A program made the position numbers and the translations under genes. From CAVYVZ01 sp963772065 (lineage in GTDB: Bacteria; Acidobacteriota; Vicinamibacteria; Vicinamibacterales; UBA2999), in NCBI GenBank assembly GCA_963772065.1, contig CAVYVZ010000009.1:62001-126000 (forward strand): a stretch of DNA of 64,000 bases, given 5' to 3'. Positions 1 to 9,305 of this stretch are shown one piece after another. The notes beneath the pieces were generated by a model, which was not told where the DNA came from, ran no database searches, and saw only the letters and a list, made by a program, of their open reading frames with translations. Each line of letters opens with the position of its first letter. Positions within the stretch are counted from its first letter, which is position 1.

Positions 1-956
1 AGCGTCACGTCTTCCGCTTCGTTCATCGAGCGCGCGTACGTGAGCGTGCCGTGCTTCCGCGTGCGCACTTCGGCGAGGAAATCGCCGTACCCGGGCAGCA
101 GGTACCAGGGGTCGCGGCTCAAATCACTCAGATCGAGGCTGAACGACTTCGGCGCCTCTTCCGCGAAAATTTCGCGCGCGCGGCGCATGAGGCGTGGGTC
201 GACCGCCACTTTGGTCAGGCTCGCGGCCGAAACGCGCGACTGATACTCGCCAGGGTTCATGCGGACGAAGGCCGTTCCGAACCGCGCGGTCAGCGTTTCG
301 GACCCACCAAAGATCCGCACCTGCCCGCGCTCCGCCTCCGGTTTCGGCGTGAACTGCATCTCGCCACGGCCCATCAGCACCAGGCCGGCCACGCCGTCGG
401 CGCTGTCGACCTGGAAGACATCGCCCTCCTGCAGCACGAGCTTGAGATCTTCCGCCTCGATCGAAAGATTGCGCGCCGAGAACTGCGTGCTCGCATTCAC
501 TGAGAGCCGGTACAGGCCGTCGACGACGGTGAGACGCTCCGCGGCCGCGATGCGCCACTCCGCGTCGCTCGCCGACGCCCGAGGTTTCCGCACCTCGACG
601 CCCGCCGTGACGATACGGGCACGCTCGCTGCCCTCGGTGAAGAAATCGACGATCAGACGGTAGCCGTCGCCTGGCAGCACACCTTCGAGCGGCGCGCGGT
701 CGCGCTCGCGGACGACAGCGCGGGTCGTGCCGGGCAGCACGAGGTCTCGCGCGAACGATTGAAGTGGTTCCGCGCGCGCCGTGGGCCAGAAGAGCGCGTC
801 GAAGGCGTCGGCGTTCCCTGCCAGCAGCAGCTTCTCCGCGCGGTTCATCAGCACGACGATGCCGTCGGACGCGGCGGCAGGCGTCTGCGCGCGCGATTCC
901 GCCGCGTAGATCGCCGGCACCAGCAGCACGAGAAGGCGCACCAGCCGCAGGGACAT
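1..956 (-). CDS. Secreted M1-peptidase-like protein, N-terminal part (runs off the window)
   Basis: This is an open frame of 318 codons from an ATG at 956 to the left edge, so the C-terminal part is not visible. It begins with a signal peptide (MSLRLVRLLVLLVPAIYA) with likely cleavage near AES/RAQ. The visible part, with segments such as FWPTARAEPL and RKHGTLTYARS, resembles the N-terminal region of Acidobacterial secreted proteins that carry an M1 (gluzincin) aminopeptidase-like domain further on. No HEXXH zinc motif lies in the visible portion, so the peptidase assignment is inference from family memory. The gene precedes nothing else in the window, and the upstream PP2C gene ends 62 bases away on the same strand. 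It could also be a non-catalytic secreted protein. Confidence 0.6.
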   Translation of the reverse strand, partial: MSLRLVRLLVLLVPAIYAAESRAQTPAAASDGIVVLMNRAEKLLLAGNADAFDALFWPTARAEPLQSFARDLVLPGTTRAVVRERDRAPLEGVLPGDGYRLIVDFFTEGSERARIVTAGVEVRKPRASASDAEWRIAAAERLTVVDGLYRLSVNASTQFSARNLSIEAEDLKLVLQEGDVFQVDSADGVAGLVLMGRGEMQFTPKPEAERGQVRIFGGSETLTARFGTAFVRMNPGEYQSRVSAASLTKVAVDPRLMRRAREIFAEEAPKSFSLDLSDLSRDPWYLLPGYGDFLAEVRTRKHGTLTYARSMNEAEDVT

Positions 957-1017
957 GGATTCAGTGGAGCGGAGCGCGCGCGGGCCCGCTCAGCGCCGCG
1001 CAACCAGGTAGAGAATA

Positions 1018-2229
1018 TTAGACGCCAACGGCGGCTGTTTGGGCCACGGCCGAAGGCAGCGGGTGCAGACGCCGCACGATGAGCACCGTCAGGTCATCGA
1101 GGAGCCGACGCTCGTCGGTGTGGCGCTCCACCGCCTCGAATGTAGCCCATCCCAGTTCTTTTGCCGTCCCCCACGACTTCGTATCGACGACGTGCTGAAG
1201 CCCCTCCTCGTCGAACGGCTGCCCCATTCCGTTCTCCGCCTCTGTGATGCCGTCGCTGTACATCACGAGCACGTCGAGCGGGTCCAGCGTCGTTCGTCCC
1301 TCGACGTACTGTGACCGCTCGAACATACCGAGCGCCACGCCTCCTTCGCGCAGCGACTCGAAGGGGCCGGCCTCGGAAGAGCTGTGAGCGCGCCGCAGGA
1401 GCGGGGGGTTCTGGCCGGCGTTCACATAGGTGAGCTGCCCCGTCGCCGGGTCGAAGATCCCCAGAAACAGCGTGATGAAGCGCGTGGTGGGTGCCTGCTT
1501 CATGATCTGCACGTTCAACCGCCTGACGAGCTCTGCCGGAGCCAGATCGTCGTCGACGAGCGTGCGCATGATGGCGAGCAGCAGCGCCATCAGGAGAGCC
1601 GCGGGACTTCCCTTGCCGGCGACGTCCCCAAGCGCGAGGAGCACCCGCCCGTCGCGCAGTGGAATCACATCGTAAAAATCGCCACCGACCGTGTTGGCCG
1701 GCCGGGTCATGCCGAACGCCTCGATGCCCTCCGCCTGAAAGGCAGCCCTCGGCAGCATCGCCTGCTGAATATCGCGTGCAATCTCGAGGTCGTTCTTGAG
1801 CGAGAGGCGGTCCGCGACCTCGAGCAGCACCAGCAGGTTCACCATCAGGAAACCGGTCAGGAGCCAGAGCGTTCCCGGCACGAACGCCGGGTGCGGCAGG
1901 GGCAGCCAATGGAATCCGCCCCACAGCTCGATCAGGCCGATGAACGTGCACAGCAGCGCCATTCCATAAATGGCGCGGCGCTCGGGTGTGAGCTTGAGCG
2001 TGAAGGCCAGGAACAGCAGTCGCAGCTGCGTGAACGTGCGCTTGTGCCAGGGAAGATGCTCGATCGCCTTGAAATCGATATGCCGCGCGAAGAAGCGATA
2101 CGCGTCGGGCGTATCGCGCGTGAACAGCCGCTCGAGCTCCTGCGTCGTGAGCCCGTGCGTGTACGCGTCGAAGAAGCGGCGGGCGCCGCCGGGCGTACGC
2201 GGGAGCGGCGGCGGTGTACTCATACCCAC
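1018..2229 (-). CDS. PP2C-type (SpoIIE/RsbU) membrane serine phosphatase
   Basis: This 403-residue protein is a likely anti-anti-sigma factor phosphatase of the RsbU/SpoIIE type, acting at the cytoplasmic membrane. Residues 90-110 and 118-140 are two membrane segments. They are followed by the linker NDLEIARDIQQAMLP, typical of RsbU-like enzymes, and a PP2C_SIG domain from about residue 165 to 390. Metal-binding motifs GGDFYDV, GDVAGKG, YSDGITE and DDLTVLIVR are all present, so it should be active. The GTG at 2229 or the ATG at 2223 may be the start; no clear ribosome site separates them. It lies 12 bases after the Kbl-like gene and is probably cotranscribed with it. No partner anti-sigma factor or STAS protein is visible nearby. 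Confidence 0.9.
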   Translation of the reverse strand: MGMSTPPPLPRTPGGARRFFDAYTHGLTTQELERLFTRDTPDAYRFFARHIDFKAIEHLPWHKRTFTQLRLLFLAFTLKLTPERRAIYGMALLCTFIGLIELWGGFHWLPLPHPAFVPGTLWLLTGFLMVNLLVLLEVADRLSLKNDLEIARDIQQAMLPRAAFQAEGIEAFGMTRPANTVGGDFYDVIPLRDGRVLLALGDVAGKGSPAALLMALLLAIMRTLVDDDLAPAELVRRLNVQIMKQAPTTRFITLFLGIFDPATGQLTYVNAGQNPPLLRRAHSSSEAGPFESLREGGVALGMFERSQYVEGRTTLDPLDVLVMYSDGITEAENGMGQPFDEEGLQHVVDTKSWGTAKELGWATFEAVERHTDERRLLDDLTVLIVRRLHPLPSAVAQTAAVGV

Positions 2230-2241
2230 GTTGTTACGCCC

Positions 2242-3423
2242 TCAGATGATACCGAGTTCCCGGCCGACCTTCGCGAAAGAGTCCAGGGCGAACTGCAGCT
2301 CGTCCCTGCCATGGGTCGCCGTGACGATGGTCCTGACCCGGGCCTTGCCCTTTGGAACGGTCGGAAACGCGATTCCCTGAGCAAAAACGCCTTCCTCGAA
2401 GAGCCGATCCGACAGTTTCATCGCCAGCGGGCCGTCGCCGGCGATGACCGGAGTAATCGGGCTCTCGCTCAGTCCGGTGTCGAAACCGAGCGCCTGCAGC
2501 CCCGCCTTGAAGAACCGCGTGTTCTCCCACAGCCGCTCGATCAACTGGGGCTCCGTTTCCAGCACATCGATCGCCGCCAGACATGCGGCGGCCACCGCCG
2601 GAGGGTGCGATGTCGAGAAGAGAAATGGCCGCGCCCGATGGTAGAGAAACTCTATCAGCGCGCGGCTGCCGGCCACGTATCCGCCGAGCGCGCCGATCGC
2701 CTTGGACAGCGTGCCGACCTGGATGTCGACGCGGCCGTGCAGGCCGAAATGATCGACGGTTCCGCGGCCGCTCTTCCCGAACACGCCGCTTGCGTGCGCA
2801 TCGTCGACCATCATCACGCAGCCGAATTCGTCGGCGACATCGCACAGGCCCGGCAGCGCGCCGATGTCGCCATCCATGCTGAAGACGCCGTCGGTGATCA
2901 GGAGCTTGCGTCCCGGCTTCGGCAGCTCCTGCAGCACGCGGCGGGCGGCGTCCACGTCCTTGTGGGGGAAGACCTTGATCGTGGCGCGGCTGAGACGCGC
3001 GCCGTCGATGATGCTCGCGTGATTGAGCTCGTCGGAAATGATGAAGTCGTCCTTCGTCAGCACCGACGACACGGTGCCCGCATTCGCGGCGAAGCCGCTC
3101 TGGAACACGACCGCCGCCTCGGTGTGCTTGAAAGCGGCGAGCCTGGCCTCGAGCTCCATGTGGATCGCCATCGTGCCGGCGATCGTGCGGACCGATCCCG
3201 AGCCGACGCCGAGGTCCTTGACCGCCTGCAGCGCGCGGTCCCGCAGTCGTGGATGCGTCGTCAGTCCGAGGTAGTTGTTCGACGAGAGATTGACGACCGA
3301 ACGATGGTCGACCGACGTCCTCGCGGTCTGTTCTCCATCGAGAATACGCAGCCGGCGATACAGGCCCTGTTCCTTCAGGGAACCGAGTTCGTCTGCAAGG
3401 TACCGGAGCGGATCCTGACGCAT
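2242..3423 (-). CDS. kbl: Glycine C-acetyltransferase / 2-amino-3-ketobutyrate CoA ligase family enzyme
   Basis: The 393-residue protein belongs to the alpha-oxoamine synthase group of PLP enzymes (Kbl, BioF, HemA, SPT). Kbl joins glycine and acetyl-CoA to 2-amino-3-ketobutyrate, or runs in reverse in threonine breakdown. The Schiff-base lysine is Lys241 in GTLSKAIGALGG, the PLP aspartate lies in VDDAHASGV (residues 207-215), and the glycine-rich VGSGSVRTIAGT (73-84) is typical of the family. Length is normal for the family. No threonine dehydrogenase gene is next to it, so BioF-like or serine palmitoyltransferase-like activity cannot be excluded. It is the first gene of a likely two-gene unit with the phosphatase downstream. 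Confidence 0.85.
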   Translation of the reverse strand: MRQDPLRYLADELGSLKEQGLYRRLRILDGEQTARTSVDHRSVVNLSSNNYLGLTTHPRLRDRALQAVKDLGVGSGSVRTIAGTMAIHMELEARLAAFKHTEAAVVFQSGFAANAGTVSSVLTKDDFIISDELNHASIIDGARLSRATIKVFPHKDVDAARRVLQELPKPGRKLLITDGVFSMDGDIGALPGLCDVADEFGCVMMVDDAHASGVFGKSGRGTVDHFGLHGRVDIQVGTLSKAIGALGGYVAGSRALIEFLYHRARPFLFSTSHPPAVAAACLAAIDVLETEPQLIERLWENTRFFKAGLQALGFDTGLSESPITPVIAGDGPLAMKLSDRLFEEGVFAQGIAFPTVPKGKARVRTIVTATHGRDELQFALDSFAKVGRELGII

Positions 3424-3469
3424 GACGCGGAGTTTACAACGTGACCGCGTGGCGCCCTCAAGGCGCGGC

Positions 3470-3841
3470 TCAGAAAAAGAGGAGGGCAGTCCAGGGAACG
3501 ATCGCGGCGGCGATGTAAAACCCCGTCAGCAGCGCGACCGCGCCATGGATCTCTCGGAGATGCAGGCACATGCCGAGCGCGGCGGCCACCAGCTTGGCGC
3601 CGGTCAACGCCACGCCCTGGCCGAACGTGGTCATGAGCGAAACGATGATTGGATTCGCCTCGACCGAGATGCCGAACGAAGCCACGCCCACGTAGGTGAA
3701 CACGCCGTCGAAGCACTGCGCCAGCAGGAAGAGGGTCACCGCCACGTCTCCGAAGAGCGATCGGCGGGCGGGCCGGCTCCATACAGTCGGAACCGTGCTG
3801 CCGAACATCGGTGTGGAAACTATGTACGCTTCACCCGCCAT
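3470..3841 (-). CDS. Small DUF5658-like membrane protein
   Basis: This 123-residue protein has three or four hydrophobic helices (about residues 30-50, 65-80, 82-98 and 102-122). The early segment FDGVFTYVG followed by SVEANPIIVSLM fits the DUF5658 pattern of a D..FT motif and then E.NP. Its function is unknown in the family. It lies 42 bases after the frameshifted membrane protein on the same strand and may be the end of that operon. The family assignment is from pattern memory only. Confidence 0.65.
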   Translation of the reverse strand: MAGEAYIVSTPMFGSTVPTVWSRPARRSLFGDVAVTLFLLAQCFDGVFTYVGVASFGISVEANPIIVSLMTTFGQGVALTGAKLVAAALGMCLHLREIHGAVALLTGFYIAAAIVPWTALLFF

Positions 3842-3883
3842 GTGGCTCTCACGCGATACGAGGCAACGCGCGTACCAGGCCGC

Positions 3884-5840
3884 TCAGCGCGGCAATGCGA
3901 TGAGCGCATCTCGACCGTCGCGGAATACCTCCACCGCGCCGCGCCCGCGCAGCCATTCGGCGAATCTGGCACCTTCATCGTCGAGGTAGGCGGCTTCGTG
4001 CACGACCACGTGTGTGACCCCGAGCGTTCGCAGCGTGTCCCACGCCGCATCGCCGCCGCGCGCGCCCGCCGAGACGATCGCAATCGTGCCACCGTAGTGG
4101 GGAGGAAAGAACCCGCTGTAACCGTTGACGAGGCGGCGCCAATGCACCGTGCTGTAGTAGACGCTGCGCACATCGTAGTCCGGCTGACCGAACGGAATCT
4201 CGAGGACCACCGCATCGCGAGGCGTCTTCGCCAGCTCCTTGTAAACCGAAGGCGCTCTCGCTGGACGATACACGCGCGCCTCGAGTGTCGCCAGCCCTCT
4301 CACGGGGGCGACGCCGTTCACCGAGAGTGGCGGAACGCTCGTCTCGACCAGGAAGAGGCAGGATGCGATGATTGCGGCCGCCGCGCCGGCGCGACTCCGG
4401 TCGAGCAGGGCGACTGCGCAGCCGCCGAGCATCGAGAGTCCGAACGCAACGACCATTGCCAGGCGCGCGGGCGCCCGCACGCCATCGAACCCGGGGACGA
4501 ATTCGTAGAGAAACCGGTACGGCGACCAGAGTTGCAGCGGACGGCCCATGACGCGCGGGGATGGTCCGAGCGACAGCCACCACGCCACGACGACGAACAT
4601 CAGCAGAATCGCTTCCGGCCGTCGCGCGATCGCAGCGAGCCGGGCGCGCAAGCTTGGCCGCAGAACGCACATCGCGATGAATGCGACGACGGTCGGGCCA
4701 AGCAGTCGCGTCACGTTCGTCGCCCGCACCGCGAACGGACCGATCTCGAAATCCAATCGCCGCGCGAACACCGTCATCACGGCCAACACCGCGTAGAGGG
4801 ATCCCACGCCCGCAATGCCCGCGAGCACCCACCCAGGCGCACGCGGAGGTCGACTGCTCACGCCTCTTGCTGCGCGCGCGGCGCCTGCGATCGCCACCAC
4901 GGCGAGCAGGATCGGCACGGCGCCGGGAAACAAGTCCCCTTCCGGCTTTGAATACACATTGGCGACATCGCGCCAGATGCGGTTCGTGGTCGGTGCCGTC
5001 AGGTACGAATACACATCGGCGGAATACCGAACGACTTCGCTCGTCTCACGCGAGAGCTGAAGGCTGTCGCGCACGCTCTTGTAAGGAAGGAGGAACGGTA
5101 CGGTGACCACGCCCACGGTCACAGCCGCGGCGGTCAGGTGGAGCCACGTCGAGCGAAGGCGCCACATGCCGCGCGTTGCGATCTCCCATGCCGTATAGAG
5201 CACGACGATTGGCGCGAAGTACAAGAGGTAGTACCCGCACGACAGGTTCTGCGCGACGAGCGCCGCCGCGGCTCCCGCCAGCGGCCGGAAGCGGCCTGTC
5301 GTGAAGTATCGGCGCAGTCCGTACAACGACGAACGGCATCCACTGCGCCGAGAGCACCTGCATGTGCGAGAGCTGGGTCCAGCGGTACAGCGCGAAGGCA
5401 AACAGCACGCCGGCGACGAACCCCGCGCGGCTGCTCCCGGTGAGCTCGCGAACGAACAGGAAGCCGCCGAGTCCCGACAAGACGAACGTGGAGAGGAACA
5501 GCAGGTTGTAGCAGAGGATCGGGTCGCGCGTGACCGCGTACACCGGCAGGATCTGAAACGCCTGCGCGACCAGATGCTCGGAGTACGCGAGCGTCAGCGG
5601 TGCCGGGTGAAAGATGTTCGCATCGAAGAATCGCGGGATGCGCGCGAAATCGCCGCCGGCGATCGCGAGAAGCTGCTCCGCGTCCCAGGCGAGGATCCAC
5701 ATGTTGAGGAGCGGATCGCCGAGATCCGCAGGCACGTCGCGAGTGAGACCGCGCGCAAGCGGCCACGTCAGGACGAGCGTGAGGAGCAGGTACGCTGCGG
5801 CAGCGATCGCCGCTTGTCGTGGCGGATCAACTTTCGGCAA
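3884..5840 (-). CDS. Polytopic membrane protein (GT39/YfhO-like), frameshifted
   Basis: The locus encodes a protein of about 651 residues in two frames. The first 173 residues, from ATG 5840, read MPKVDPPRQAA and on through FFDANIFHPAP to QWMPFV. The frame then breaks near 5327, and the rest continues as LYGLRRYFTTG to the stop at 3884. Dropping one base restores a single frame. The protein has some 10-12 hydrophobic helices and an early periplasmic loop (GDPLLNMWILAWDAEQL and DANIFHP) like that of GT-C fold glycosyltransferase-like proteins common in Acidobacteria. Catalytic residues cannot be assigned. It overlaps the AI-2E transporter gene by 14 bases, suggesting translational coupling. 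A sequencing indel is more likely than decay because both halves are well preserved. Confidence 0.7.
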
Positions 5841-6870
5841 TGTCGGGCCTGAGCTCCTGCACCAGGACGTGCAGGATGGCGGCCGTCGGGACTGCGAGCA
5901 CGGCGCCGACGACGCCGAGCAGCGAACCTCCGACCAGCAGCGCGACGACGACGACGACCGCGCTCACGCCGACCTGCCGCTCCATCACCTTCGGCACGAG
6001 CACGTGATTCTCGAATTGCTGCTGCGCCACGAAGAAGATCGTCACGCCCAACGCCAGCCCGGGCGACACGGAGAACGCGACGGCAATCGCAGGCAGCGCG
6101 GCCAGCAGCGGTCCCACGATCGGAATCAGCTCGCCAATCGCTGCAATGAGCGCGAGCACGTAGAAGTAAGGGACGCCCATCAACCACAGGCCAAGCGCCG
6201 CCGTTGCGCCGATGATCCCGCCGAGCAGCAGCTGGCCCGCGAGCCAGGCGCTGACCTTCGTCGTGATGCGACGGCAGGCGTCGTCGGCTTGGCGCCGCTT
6301 TCCGCGCGGAAACAGGCGGACGAACGTGTTCACGAGCGTGTCTGCTTCCAGCAGGAAGTAAAACGCGAGGATGAGAATCGTGACCAGTCCCGCCAGTCCG
6401 CCGACGAGGCCCCACAGCGCATCGAACAGCGTGTTCACCGCATCGCCGCCGCCGACAGGCGCTCGCTCGACCGCCTCGCGCACGCTCAACTCGCGACCGA
6501 TCAGGCCGCGATCGATCAACCATTGCTGGCCGCGATGGATCAGCTCCGGAACGGCCGTCCACAGGTCCCGCATCTGCTTGGCGAGCGGCGGCATCACGAG
6601 CATCCCGATGGCGACGAGCGTACCGAGGATCAGGAGATAGATCGTCAGGATGGCCAACCAGCGCGGCACACGGTTGCGCGTGAGGGCGTCCTCGCGACGC
6701 TCGATAGCGGTGACCAGAGGGGACACACCGATCGCCACCACCGCGGCGACGTAGATGAGCAGCAGCGCGCCACGGACGTGATAGAGCATCCACATCATCA
6801 CGACCGTGAACGCGGCGCCCGCGAGGGCGTAGCGCACGATCGCGCGCGGGTCGTCGCCGTTGGCGTTCAC
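5827..6870 (-). CDS. AI-2E family transporter (PerM/YdiK type)
   Basis: This 347-residue membrane protein has the layout of the AI-2E exporter superfamily: N-terminal helices (residues 12-55), a helix at 66-88, a periplasmic stretch containing the amphipathic region LIHRGQQWLID, and a C-terminal bundle. The segment GVPYFYVLALIAAIGELIP followed by PIVGPLLAALPA is a family signature. The substrate cannot be told; members export AI-2, sodium or other solutes. The ATG overlaps the stop of the upstream aminotransferase gene by four bases, so the genes are an operon. The downstream membrane protein also overlaps it. Confidence 0.9.
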   Translation of the reverse strand: MNANGDDPRAIVRYALAGAAFTVVMMWMLYHVRGALLLIYVAAVVAIGVSPLVTAIERREDALTRNRVPRWLAILTIYLLILGTLVAIGMLVMPPLAKQMRDLWTAVPELIHRGQQWLIDRGLIGRELSVREAVERAPVGGGDAVNTLFDALWGLVGGLAGLVTILILAFYFLLEADTLVNTFVRLFPRGKRRQADDACRRITTKVSAWLAGQLLLGGIIGATAALGLWLMGVPYFYVLALIAAIGELIPIVGPLLAALPAIAVAFSVSPGLALGVTIFFVAQQQFENHVLVPKVMERQVGVSAVVVVVALLVGGSLLGVVGAVLAVPTAAILHVLVQELRPDIAES

Positions 6871-8099
6871 GACTGCTGGAGGTAGACGCGGGTGAACGCC
6901 GCGATGTCGTCGTAGATCGACGCAAGCTCCGTGGGGCTCGCCAGGAAGACGACGCGGAAGAAGCCTGCCTCGGGCGGCAGGCCAAAGCCCGAGCCGTAGA
7001 CGCAGAGGATGCCGGTCCGACGAAGGAGCGCGAGCACGAAGTCCTCATCCGTGCGTCCCGGTGGCAGCGCGACGGAGGGCATCGCGTAGAACGCCGCGCG
7101 CGGCGCGACGCATCGCATTCCCTCGATGGCGTTCAGCCGCTCGGTGGTGAGCTGCGCCCGGACACGCAGCTCGCGGCGGAATACGTCCTGGTGCGATCGA
7201 TCGCCTGTGAGCGCCGCGGCGATTGCGTACTGCATCGGCCCCGTGCTGCACAGGCGGCCATCCGCGAGCTTCTTGATGGCGCTCAGCACGGCGTCGAGAC
7301 GAGGCGTCGTGCCCACCACCATCCAGCCCGCCCGCCAGCCGGGCGCGAGATACGCCTTCGACAGGCTCGAGAACGAAATGATCGGCGCGTCGAGGTCGAG
7401 CGTGCCGAGCAGCGGAACGTTGCCGTCGAACCCCAGATCGCCGTACACCTCGTCGGCCAGAATGACCAGGCCGTGCTGCTCGGCGAGCTCGATGATCGTC
7501 CGGCGAATGGCGGCCGGGTACACCGCGCCGGTCGGGTTGTTGGGATCGATCGCGACGATGGCTCGCGTGCGCGGCGAGACGAGGCTGCGCATGTGATCCA
7601 GGTCGGGCAGCCAGTTGTCGTCCGGATTCGTCCGATAGTAGCGAGGCACCGCGCCGATTTTCGCGAGCACCGCCGTGTACAGCGGATACGTCGGGGAGGG
7701 AACCAGGACCTCGTCTCCAATATCCGCGACCGCGTTCAGGGCGATCTCGATGCCTTCGGATGTGCCTGCGGTGATCAGCACGCGATCCGCATCGACGGGA
7801 ATGCCCCGGGCCCTGTAATCCCCGGCGACGGCTTCGCGCGCTTCGGAGATGCCGGCTGACGCCACGTACGTGTTGCGACCCGCGCGCATCGCACGCTCCA
7901 CCGCCTCGACAAGATGCGGCGGTGTGTTGAAGCCGAATGCGACGGGGTCGCCGATGTTCAGGTAGCGGACGGGTGTCCCCTGGGCTTCCACGGCCCGAGC
8001 TTCGGCAACAATTTGCCTGATCGCGTACGTAAAACGGTTCACCCTGGCCGCGACCGGAATCGCCTGGCCGGCGCCTGCCGGGGCGGTTTTCGAAGTCAT
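6867..8099 (-). CDS. Alanine-type class I/II aminotransferase
   Basis: The protein is a fold type I PLP aminotransferase of about 410 residues, similar to the AlaA/AlaC/AspC group that uses alanine, aspartate or glutamate. The PLP lysine is in SSLSKAYLAPGWRAGW, the cofactor-contacting NPNNPTGAVY motif is present, and ADEVYGDL supplies the PLP-ring aspartate. The open frame extends to 8144, but the ATG at 8099 (MTSKTAPAG) gives the more usual N-terminus. It heads an operon with an AI-2E transporter and a membrane protein, with a four-base overlap. Substrate specificity is not certain from sequence. Confidence 0.85.
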   Translation of the reverse strand: MTSKTAPAGAGQAIPVAARVNRFTYAIRQIVAEARAVEAQGTPVRYLNIGDPVAFGFNTPPHLVEAVERAMRAGRNTYVASAGISEAREAVAGDYRARGIPVDADRVLITAGTSEGIEIALNAVADIGDEVLVPSPTYPLYTAVLAKIGAVPRYYRTNPDDNWLPDLDHMRSLVSPRTRAIVAIDPNNPTGAVYPAAIRRTIIELAEQHGLVILADEVYGDLGFDGNVPLLGTLDLDAPIISFSSLSKAYLAPGWRAGWMVVGTTPRLDAVLSAIKKLADGRLCSTGPMQYAIAAALTGDRSHQDVFRRELRVRAQLTTERLNAIEGMRCVAPRAAFYAMPSVALPPGRTDEDFVLALLRRTGILCVYGSGFGLPPEAGFFRVVFLASPTELASIYDDIAAFTRVYLQQS

Positions 8100-8159
8100 C
8101 GCGCCCATCTTAGCCACTTGCCCGATGGCTGCACAGTCTGACATGGGCCTCTAGCGTAG

Positions 8160-8200
8160 TAAGAGTTACACGGCCGCGACTAAGGGGGTAATACTTACAC
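8160..8200 (+). promoter_or_regulatory. Pair of direct repeats upstream of the VWA gene
   Basis: TAAGAGTTACAC (8160-8171) and TAATACTTACAC (8189-8200) match at ten of twelve positions and are 29 bases apart, close to three helical turns. They lie between the divergent aminotransferase and VWA genes. A regulator-binding role is inference. Confidence 0.3.
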
Positions 8201-8275
8201 ATCCCTGGGTGTTTGCAGACGAGTCAGGTGAGGGGGAAGATCACCGTAAAATTGCGAAATACGGAGTCTTTTCGT

Positions 8276-9280
8276 ATGGCAAGCGCATTGAAGGATGGGG
8301 TCGGCGTGAGGCGCGGATCGGTCGTGGGGGTCCTCTCGACTTTGATGGTGGTGACGGGTGCTGCGGTGACAGAGCAAACGGTGACTGGACAATCAGCGGC
8401 CGGGCAGCAACCCACCGTGACGTTCCGGTCGGGCGTCGAGGCTGTCACCGTGTCCGCCATCGTGCGCGACGCACGTGGCCGCGTCATCAGGGACCTGAAG
8501 AAGACGGATTTCGAGGTCGTCGACGGCGGAACGACGCGCGTGATCACCGATTTCTACAAGGGCGAGTCGGCGGTGAGCCTCGCGGTGCTGCTCGACATCA
8601 GCGGCAGCATGTCGGTGGGGGGCAACATGGACCGCGCTCGCCAGGCCGTGAACGTGGCGCTCGGCCATCTGCGACCGAAGCAGGACGAGGCGGCGCTGTT
8701 CACGTTCGACAGCGAATTGAAGGAGGTTCGCCCGTTCACGACGGATCTCGAGCGGATCACATCGGTCAGCCTGGAAGGAAAGCCCTGGGGCCTCACGTCG
8801 CTCTACGACGCGATCGGCACCATGGCCCGCCGGGTGGCCGAGCGCAGGAACCGACACCGCGCGCTGCTCGTGATCACCGACGGCGTTGACACAGGGAGCC
8901 GGATGACGCCGCCACAGGTTTCGTACGTCGCGAGCTCGATCGACGTGCCGGTTTACCTGTTGGTGGTGTCGAACCCCGTGGACAACCCTGGGCACGAACT
9001 GGCGGTGCTGGCCGCGGCCGGACAGACCGAGGACAACACTGCAACTCTCGCCGACCTGGCGCGCTGGACCGGCGGCGAGATGGCGATCACCAGCGAGCTC
9101 GAAGACAGTTCGAAGGCGCTGCGCGAGTTGATGGGGAACCTCAGGCACCAGTACTTGCTTTCGTTCGAGCCGGGCGCCCGTCCGGGGTGGCACCGGTTGG
9201 AAATACGGACCCGGAAGAAGAACCTTATCGTTCACGCCCGTAGCGGATACCTCGCCGGTTCGGCACGCACGGGAAGCTAG
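8276..9280 (+). CDS. VWFA-related Acidobacterial-type secreted VWA protein
   Basis: This 334-residue protein belongs to the VWFA-related domain family expanded in Acidobacteria (TIGR03436 type). A signal peptide-like N-terminus (residues 12-35) precedes a short beta domain with RVIRDLKKTDFEVVDGG. The von Willebrand A domain follows, with an intact MIDAS motif DISGSMSVGG, a threonine site near GLTSLYDAI, and VITDGVDTGS. The C-terminus RHQYLLSFEPGARPGWHRLE and KKNLIVHARSGY is typical. The frame is open back to a TTG at 8213, but the ATG at 8276 fits the signal peptide. The family's role is unknown; surface or protein-protein binding is usual for VWA domains. Confidence 0.85.
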   Translation: MASALKDGVGVRRGSVVGVLSTLMVVTGAAVTEQTVTGQSAAGQQPTVTFRSGVEAVTVSAIVRDARGRVIRDLKKTDFEVVDGGTTRVITDFYKGESAVSLAVLLDISGSMSVGGNMDRARQAVNVALGHLRPKQDEAALFTFDSELKEVRPFTTDLERITSVSLEGKPWGLTSLYDAIGTMARRVAERRNRHRALLVITDGVDTGSRMTPPQVSYVASSIDVPVYLLVVSNPVDNPGHELAVLAAAGQTEDNTATLADLARWTGGEMAITSELEDSSKALRELMGNLRHQYLLSFEPGARPGWHRLEIRTRKKNLIVHARSGYLAGSARTGS

Positions 9281-9305
9281 CAGTCGTTTAGGAGGAGAAG
9301 TGATC

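Noticed and set aside
1384..3444. Plus-strand 686-codon frame
   Set aside because: It is antisense to the PP2C phosphatase and Kbl genes, which carry full catalytic motifs. Composition is that of a shadow.
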